Source of the DNA: Brienomyrus brachyistius
Taxonomy: Eukaryota; Chordata; Actinopteri; Osteoglossiformes; Mormyridae
Assembly: GCF_023856365.1 (NCBI RefSeq)
Contig: NW_026042664.1
Coordinates: forward strand, 62,001-126,000
DNA length: 64,000 bases
Direction: 5' to 3'
Below, piece after piece: positions 57,711 to 64,000 of this stretch (positions are counted from its first letter, which is position 1; each line of letters opens with the position of its first letter). The notes below the pieces were generated by a model, which was not told the origin of the DNA, did not search any database, and saw only the letters and a list, made by a program, of their open reading frames with translations. The position numbers were made by a program, and so were the translations under genes.

Positions 57711-58208
57711 ATGGCACTGCTCAGAACAACACAGATGGTGCATAACAACACAAGGGAGTACAAGACAACATGGTGCAGAAACAGTGCGATACAAAGCAGG
57801 ACAAAACTGGATGATACGTGGTCAGTGGTGGATAAAGTGCAGGAACAGCTGTACAGTGCAGCTGCCGTGGAAATGACTATTACAGGGGATGCAAAAGCTG
57901 CAGGTTTGAATTGTTTGGCGAATGAAGCTGTTCATGAATCTGCTAGTCAGTGTTTGTGGATGGTGGTCAGAGTCCTGGATTATAGACTGAACCTTGTTAC
58001 TGTGGCAGTTAAAGTACAGCTGGTCAATGGAGGGCAGTTCAGTGCGAATGATGTTCTTAACAGACTTCGCAATGTACTGCCTTCCTGTCATGTGGCTCCA
58101 CCATACCATAGTACTACTGTAAGAACTAGGGATGTAACGATACATTCAACTCACCATTTGATACGATTCACGATTCTGAGTTCAATTTTCTCATTTTTTG
58201 CAGAATGA
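57711..58208 (+). CDS. Unassigned 165-codon open frame
   Basis: One continuous frame from ATG 57711 to the stop at 58206-58208. I do not recognise a domain. The last about 25 codons run into a repeat starting at 58127 (AGGGATGTAACGATAC), so the natural end is probably upstream or the frame is a chance one. A long antisense frame overlaps it. There is no splice evidence. It may be part of a decayed mobile element. Confidence 0.2.
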   Translation: MALLRTTQMVHNNTREYKTTWCRNSAIQSRTKLDDTWSVVDKVQEQLYSAAAVEMTITGDAKAAGLNCLANEAVHESASQCLWMVVRVLDYRLNLVTVAVKVQLVNGGQFSANDVLNRLRNVLPSCHVAPPYHSTTVRTRDVTIHSTHHLIRFTILSSIFSFFAE

Positions 58209-58365
58209 GCTGCAGACAAATATATTCAAAAATATTCTTATATTTATCTTTCTGAACTGTTGACACTGTTGTGAACAGTGCAACTGAATTTGAATAAAAT
58301 ACTGTTGAAAAAAATCCCAAATCAAAATAAGTAAATAAAAAAAAATAAATCAAATAAATAAGCTA
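58127..58365 (+). repeat. MITE-like 'ctagggatgtaacgatac' repeat fragment
   Basis: The opening resembles the fragment at 41986-42085. The text 'gatacgattcacgattctgag' repeats GATTC-type motifs, and AT-rich sequence follows. The ends are uncertain. Confidence 0.4.
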
Positions 58366-58565
58366 AGGTTTGCATGTGCAGCTTTTTAGCGTGCTTTGCC
58401 CTTTTAATAATCTTCACTCAGCTCACGGTGGTGCCAGTGGACCTGTTTGTGTATGTTATCAGTCTATTACAATGTTTGCATGCAGTTTATGTCTTGTCTG
58501 TGCTTTTCTCGCTGTTTCCTCCTCGTTTGTGATTACCGGAAAGCTAATATGCTGCCACACCGCCA

Positions 58566-58883
58566 ATTGAAGATCGGGCGGTGCGTCCATCCATCCATTT
58601 TCTGAAACCACTTAATCCCAACTGGGATCGCGGGGGAGACCGGAGCCTATCCCGGGAACAAGGGGCGCAGACAGGAACCAAGCCCAGGCAGTCACCTACA
58701 CACCGCAGGTCGCACACACTCACACAACTACAGGGCCAATTTAGACTCACCAGTCAACCTATCCTGCATGCTTTTGGACCGTGGGAGGAACCTGGAGTCC
58801 CCGGCGAAAACGGGGAGAGCATGCGAACTCCACACAGAAAGGGCCCTGGACCGAAGCCAGCACTAACCACTGTGCCGTCCTCA
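58566..58883 (-). repeat. SINE-like dispersed repeat with GGATGGATGG end
   Basis: On the minus strand it starts GGACGGCACAGTGGTTAGTGC, runs through 'gtggagttcgcatgctctcc' and 'gggataggctccgg', and ends at a (CCAT)n run near 58587. It is a diverged relative of the repeats at 34213 and 59461. Confidence 0.65.
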
Positions 58884-59460
58884 GTTTCAAATTCATTCAT
58901 CATCTCGCGTTCGCTCAAAACCAAAAACTGACGTACGATGTCGACGTGATACGCAGTGACATCTGACGTCAAACTCACATTGTGAAATCAAATGTAATAT
59001 TACACCAGTTTTTCTGTTAAAGTACTGTGAAGTACTCCTACAATAGTGATTCATTTTCCACATCAGCCGGTTTAAATCTTCATGCATTTGCACCGATTTT
59101 TAACTGATTTGTGATTCATCATTACATGCCAGGGCCAGCAGCTCTGCATGGCTCGACCCTCATAAACATTCTCCACACATGCTGTTCAGGCAGTGGCCAC
59201 AGAAATTCCCCCAGTGAACTTTATGCTTTCTGTCGGAGAGTATGCTGTGTTCTGGCCTTAAACCCTGCATACTACTTTGCAGACTTTGATCCTCTTAACA
59301 ACAATTGGCATTTCTGGTGGCTGAATATCCATCCATCCGTCATCCAACTGCATGCTTAAAAGCTGTGAATAATAGTAATAATTCTTAAAATTGCAACTAT
59401 CTAGAATTTCAGCCTAGTTACTCAGCTAAATTACTATTTAAACCTAGAATAATTTCTATA
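58884..59460. other. No gene seen
   Basis: A short frame at 59111-59359 (..HTCCSGSGHRNSPSELYAFCRRVCCVLAL..) is compositionally protein-like, but no family was recognised and no splice sites support it. Confidence 0.4.
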
Positions 59461-59812
59461 AGGGGCGGCATGGTGGTGCAGTGGTTAGCACTGTCGCCTC
59501 ACACCTCTGGGACCCGGGTTCGTGTCTCCGCCTGGGTCACATGTCTGTGGAGTTTGCATGTTCTCCCCATGTCGTTGTGGGGTTTCCTCTGGGTACTCCG
59601 GTTTCCCCCCACAGTCCAAAAACATGCTGGGGCTAATTGGAGTTGCTGAATTGCCCGTAGGTGTGTGTGTGTGAGTGGATGGTGTGTGAGTGTGCCCTGC
59701 GATGGGCTGGCCCCCCATCCTGGGTTGTTCCCTGCCTCGTGCCCATTGATTCTGGGATAGGCTCCGGACCCCCCGCGACCCAATAGGATAAGCGGTTTGG
59801 AAAATGGATGGA
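59461..59812 (+). repeat. SINE-like dispersed repeat, about 350 bp
   Basis: Near-identical to 34213-34560, including GTGGTGCAGTGGTTAGCAC and GGGTTCGTGTCTCC. It ends in GGATGGATGG. Its near-identity to the other copy suggests recent spread. Confidence 0.75.
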
Positions 59813-60009
59813 TGGATAATTTCTATATGTGTGATAGAATCAAAAAATATTTTGTTTTACATATAAATCTTCACAAGGTGTATTACACATGGTATTCCCC
59901 AGACACCGCCACCCCAACAGATGCTTTGTTTGTTAAGACAATAGCTCAGAAAGTGGTTGATCGATCTTTTGCAGCTTTTACCAAGGTTTGTACAAGCCAA
60001 AATTAAATT

Positions 60010-60265
60010 TTGAAACGGATCCCTGCCACACCCTGCCCTCCTGAACCTCCCGTTTCCTCCCTAGTGTGGTATAACGTGCCATGCCTGTTCCGCGTTTGTT
60101 TTACCTCTCCTTCCTGCCCTTGTGTTACTCATTTCAGGTGCCTCTAGTTTGCTCCCTGCTTAGCCTTGTATAAATGTGCTTCTCAGTCCTGCCTTTAATG
60201 TTGCTGCTGCTGTTTGCCTGTGTGTTCTTCCCTGCTTATGATTCCCCCGTGATCCAGTTGTGATC
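60010..60265 (+). repeat. Possible solo LTR fragment
   Basis: C/T-rich text with GTATAAATGTGCTTCTC, a TATA-like site, and composition like the LTR at 52163. No boundaries or target duplication could be set. Confidence 0.25.
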
Positions 60266-60269
60266 CAGT

Positions 60270-63057
60270 TGTCTTCATATCATGTATTCAACTCTACTGC
60301 CTCAGTCCAGTATTATCTCTGACCATCATCTTATTGCGTTCAATATTTCCCTTGCTCAAAATATTAGCCCCCCGACTCGCTTCTATATGCCAAACGTACA
60401 ATCACGTCAAATACAGCAAGTAACTTTATCGATAACCTCCCTGAGCTATCGTTTTCAACCAAACTAATGTCGAATTCTGCTGAACTTGATAGCATTACGG
60501 ATTATTTAGCATCTATGCTTAATTCCACTAGAGAAAATTGCTCAGTTAAAAATAAAAAAGGTTGTACGAGGTTTACTTTGGGCCTCCGCCGATGCCACCC
60601 ATTGTCTTACCATGTGAGCGTCTCAGGGACTATGCCCGGTGCCTAGGAACATAGTGTGTACGCCCCTCAGAGGGTAGACCGGTACCTGTCATCAGCGTGT
60701 GCGAACTCCAGAGGTGTAGTTTTGGTATCCACCTAACTTAACTTGGGCAGTCAAGTTTGGGACCCGGATAAATAAATGGGATTTAACCCAGAGGCTGCAA
60801 GATAGTATTTACCACCATAGTCCTAATAAGGATAGAAGTCCAATCTGGAAAGTTTATGAAGAAGTTAGCAAATCAGACAGTCATAAAGTAATCGAAACAA
60901 CATTTATTAAAAATACTACAATATACAATTATTGACATGTGGACACATACTTGTAAATACATTTGGACAAATACAATATTAAACAATCACATTCCTCAGC
61001 TGAGAGTGAACAAAGTTCTGTGGAAAGTATCTGACTACAGATAGACTTTCACCCAGTTCTCTGCGGGAGCTCTGATTACAGAGTGACTCCCCGACTACTT
61101 CTGAAGCCCTTCCTTAAGTATCCAGACCAGGTGATGGCATGTTTCTGAAGACTGACTAATTTCGGTCAATGGTTAATTTTAGGGGCATTGCTGACCTTGG
61201 TTCTCAAGTCCCCAGCCAATCAGATCACTTTAGGGGGTGGTTGTAATTCCCTTGTTCTACCATGAGAGAATCTCTCTCAGTTTGGTGGGTTGAGCCGAAG
61301 TTTCTGTATTTCTCTTAGGAAAAGCTATACTGCCTTAAATCTGAGAGTATAATACTCCTCGTCTCATGCCTATTCAAACGAGACCAAACATGCGTGTATT
61401 TGTCCCTAACATCTATGTGTGCTGAGTTATCCTGTTTATAGTGGAAAAGGTGTCTGTGTCTGGAGGCTGACAGCTGTTGTTGCTGTGGATTGATTGTGGA
61501 ACTCTGGTCACTCCGGGGGTGAAAGGTCTTGCTTTTTCTGTGCTGCTCCAGTTATTCCTATCCAGTCTCTCAGGAGCCGGCAGGCCTTTGCCTTCCTTAA
61601 AAGGGGTGGTTTGACGAGTTGAGTCCAGTCTTGCCTGGGCCAGCGGAGCTCTGAAATAGACTGATGCAGGCTGATCAGAGTTGGGGCCTGCAGGACCTAT
61701 AAGTTTTATGTCCTTACAGAATGTAAGTGGCATCATACTAAACTAGTGGTGTTCGAACTAGCATGGAAAGAGGCTATGGGTAGCTACAAAAAGGCTCTTA
61801 GTGCCGCCAAATCATCTAGTATCTATCAGAACTAATTGAAATAAACAAAAATAATCCTAGATTCCTATTTACTATGGTGTCCAAGCTGACTAATAACCAG
61901 ACCACTGGTTATTTTCCAGTGACGACTTTATGAAACTTTTTGACCAAAAATATGCTCAATTAAACAGAACATTTTGAATATTGAATATTGGTTAACCAGT
62001 CAGAACTGATGTACTTAATTTTATCTTCAAATTCATCTACTTGTATGCTAGACCCTGTTCCATCAAAATTATTCAGCGATGCTCCCAGCATTGATTGAAC
62101 CGCTACTAGCAATAGTTAAACTAAAACATATAATCATATTACCCCAATTTTATCTTCACTGCACTGGCTGCCAGTTAGATTTCGTGTTGACTACAAAACA
62201 CTGCTCTTAACCTATAAAGCTGTAAATGGTCTTGCACCGCAGTATGTGAGTGACCTCATTTGCGTTCCGAATCATACACTTAGATGACGAGATGGAGGTA
62301 TTCTATCCGTACCCAGAATAAAGAACATTACCTTTGGGGGAAGAGCATTTGCTCATAAAGCACCACAGCTATGGAATAAACTTCCTATTAGTGTTCGGAA
62401 CTCAGACACAATCTCTGCTTTTAAGTCAAGGCTTAAGATGTACCTCTTTCGCCAGTCTTTTGGATAGTTAAATCTTCTTTTCTAAGGTGAATGGGAAATC
62501 TGGAGGTTCATAGTTATTTGAGATTGAAGGGGAAAGGGGGGATTGGTGCTGTCGTCCTGCCACTCTCGCCGATCACTTAAGCTGTGGATGGGAGGTGGCT
62601 TGACGCCAAAACCTCTGTAAACCCTCATGCCTGTGCTTCCTTCCAGGTCACTCTTTTAGGCAGGCTGTCATAGTTGCTTTAGTCCTGCCGGTTAGGTGTA
62701 GGGCAATAACTCTTCTCCATCTTCTCTTTTTCGAGCTGATACCGAGCCGACTACACCGTGTGAACCCGCACCTGGACTCCTGGATATAACTACATGAAAC
62801 CAACTGGGACTTTATAACTATATGAACTCTAATGAATGTCAATGTAAATGCAGTTTCATGCTCCTTGGTCGCCCAGAGGAGGATGGGGTCCCCTTCTGAG
62901 TCTAGGTTCCACTCAAGGTTTCTTCCTGCTAGAGGGAGTTTCCTTGCCACTGTCGCCTCAGGCTTGCTTGGTGGGGTTCTGGCCGGTTAAATGTAAAGTG
63001 CTTTGTGACAATGCATGTCGTTAAAAGCGCTATATAAATAAAATTGAATTGAATTGA
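60270..63057 (+). pseudogene. L2-like LINE fragments with 3' tail
   Basis: The endonuclease end (SDHHLIAFNISLAQNISPP) is at 60310-60390. The linker ELAWKEAMGSYKKALSAAKSSSIYQ is at 61753-61828, followed by a decayed copy of the NNPRFLF..LTNN motif. The C-terminus after the reverse transcriptase (SSLHWLPVRFRVDYKTLLLTYKAVNGLAPQYVSDL.., FGGRAFAHKAPQLWNKLPISVR) is at 62155-62466. The 3' UTR ends AAAGCGCTATATAAATAAAATTGAATTGAATTGAA near 63057, the usual fish L2 tail. The reverse transcriptase core is missing and 60566-61725 is foreign. Confidence 0.75.
60566..61725. mobile_element. Unassigned insertion inside the L2-like LINE
   Basis: LINE sequence stops near 60565 and resumes near 61725. The intervening 1.15 kb has no recognised coding. 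It begins near TGTACGAGG and ends near CTTACA, so a solo LTR is possible, but no matching target duplication was found. Confidence 0.35.
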
Positions 63058-64000
63058 AGTGCTTCCTCAGATTCATTTTTAAATGTTCTCCAGCTAATTT
63101 CCACTATGGCCACGAGTTCTAGTATTTTAAATTAATATTGAAATGGTCATTTGGCTGAACAGCATCCCGACCTGTTAGAATCTTATATACCTGGATCATG
63201 TCCCCCCATAGTCTCCTTTGCTTGAGGCTAAACAGATTCAGCTCAGCGAACCTCTCCTCATAAGACATTCCTCTAAGTGCAGGAATCATTCTAGTCATCC
63301 TACGTTGCACCTTTTCCAAGGCAGCAATGTCCTTCTGAAGGTATGGTGACCAAACCTGCACACAGTATTCTAGGTGGGATCTTACCAAGGAATTATATAA
63401 TCGTAGCATCACTTCTCTTGACTTACATCTCTAGGTGTGTGGAGTTTAATCCAACATCCTTTTGCCTTTTTTTAATGCTTCCCCACACTGGCAAGAGTGG
63501 GACATGGAAGTATCAACATACACACCGAGATCTTTCTCGTAATCAGCTACCTTTATTTCAGTGGAACCCATAAAATATCTGTACTTTACTATATTTACTA
63601 TATTTCTGCTCCCTGCATGGATTACCTTATATTTATCTATGTTAAATTTCATCTGCCACGTATGAGCCCAGTCGCTAATTAAATCCAGATCCTGTTGTAG
63701 CCTCTCTGGACATGAGACATGATCTAACATCAATCAGAAGATACCACACCAGCAGATAATGATTTCTGGAATAGTAAAGTTAAAGGTTGGCTAATAATAC
63801 CCCTCATCTCTTTTAAAACTATAGATAAGATGCCATCAGGGCCTTGCGATTTATTTATTTTGAGCTTAGCTAGGCTTTGTACCACATCAGCCTCAGTTAT
63901 ACATATATTGGTCATAGACATCGTTGTATTTGTACTAAATGGTGGTAAGCTATTCTACTGTGAACAGCCATTGTAAAATAATCATTAAACTCATTTATAT
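63058..64000 (-). pseudogene. CR1/Jockey-like LINE reverse transcriptase fragments
   Basis: On the minus strand, KLKINKSQGPDGILSIVLKE (reverse transcriptase fingers) is at about 63820-63880. The part after the active site (LISDWAHTWQMKFNIDKYKVIH, then EKDLGVYVD) is at about 63515-63690. The C-terminal LYNSLVRSHLEYCVQVWSPYLQKDIAALEKVQRRMTRMIPALRGMSYEERFAELNLFSLKQRR is at 63215-63405. The catalytic Tyr/Phe-x-Asp-Asp core between the first two pieces is absent, so it is inactive. It abuts the L2 tail and runs off the right edge. Confidence 0.75.

Overview
This window is vertebrate nuclear DNA, almost certainly from a ray-finned (teleost) fish. Genes are split into many short exons with GT-AG borders. 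The repeats are of fish type: Tc1-like DNA transposons, tRNA-derived SINEs, an L2-like LINE with a TTGAA-type tail, Ty3/gypsy relics and hAT-type MITEs. Three conserved vertebrate genes sit in the left 27 kb. All calls come from reading the sequence by eye; no database search was possible.

Left part (1-27.3 kb). A u2af2 gene lies on the minus strand: six 5' exons at 1117-4849, with the rest off the left edge. Next come a tRNA-Asp(GTC) gene (5409-5480, minus) and a complete R7-family RGS gene, best matched to rgs11 (6005-16065, plus, 17 exons, about 471 aa). A 4.9 kb gene-free gap follows. The 3' half of clcn7 lies on the minus strand (20955-27297, 15 exons, about 501 codons including the stop). 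rgs11 and clcn7 are convergent; their human counterparts both lie on 16p13.3.

Middle part (27.3-36.5 kb). No upstream clcn7 exon was recognised. The stretch holds a nine-unit AT-rich satellite (27660-29880), a Tc1 relic and an isolated minus-strand promoter-like block (CCAAT, heat-shock-element-like palindrome, TATA). It also holds a decayed Ty3/gypsy integrase, a SINE-like repeat and a tRNA-Leu-like pseudogene.

Right part (36.5-64 kb) is dominated by mobile elements and genes derived from them: a frameshifted zinc-finger/transposase-like gene (36559-38611), and an intact four-exon SAMD3-like gene (42091-43684) bracketed by an inverted repeat pair. Further right are a Tc1 relic, an internally deleted Tc1 element with about 285 bp inverted repeats, and a decayed hAT-like gene (51.1-56.6 kb). 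That decayed gene is split by a young LTR retroelement (52163-55318). Its two 287 bp LTRs look identical, the target duplication is ATAAC, and a 602-codon proline-rich ORF replaces any recognisable gag or pol. The ten bases after its 5' LTR are complementary to the predicted start of its own transcript, the arrangement expected for self-primed reverse transcription. A hAT MITE, fragments of an L2-like LINE and a CR1/Jockey-like LINE close the window.

The cellular genes do not form an operon or shared pathway. They are independent housekeeping or signalling genes: mRNA splicing, G-protein signalling and lysosomal ion exchange.
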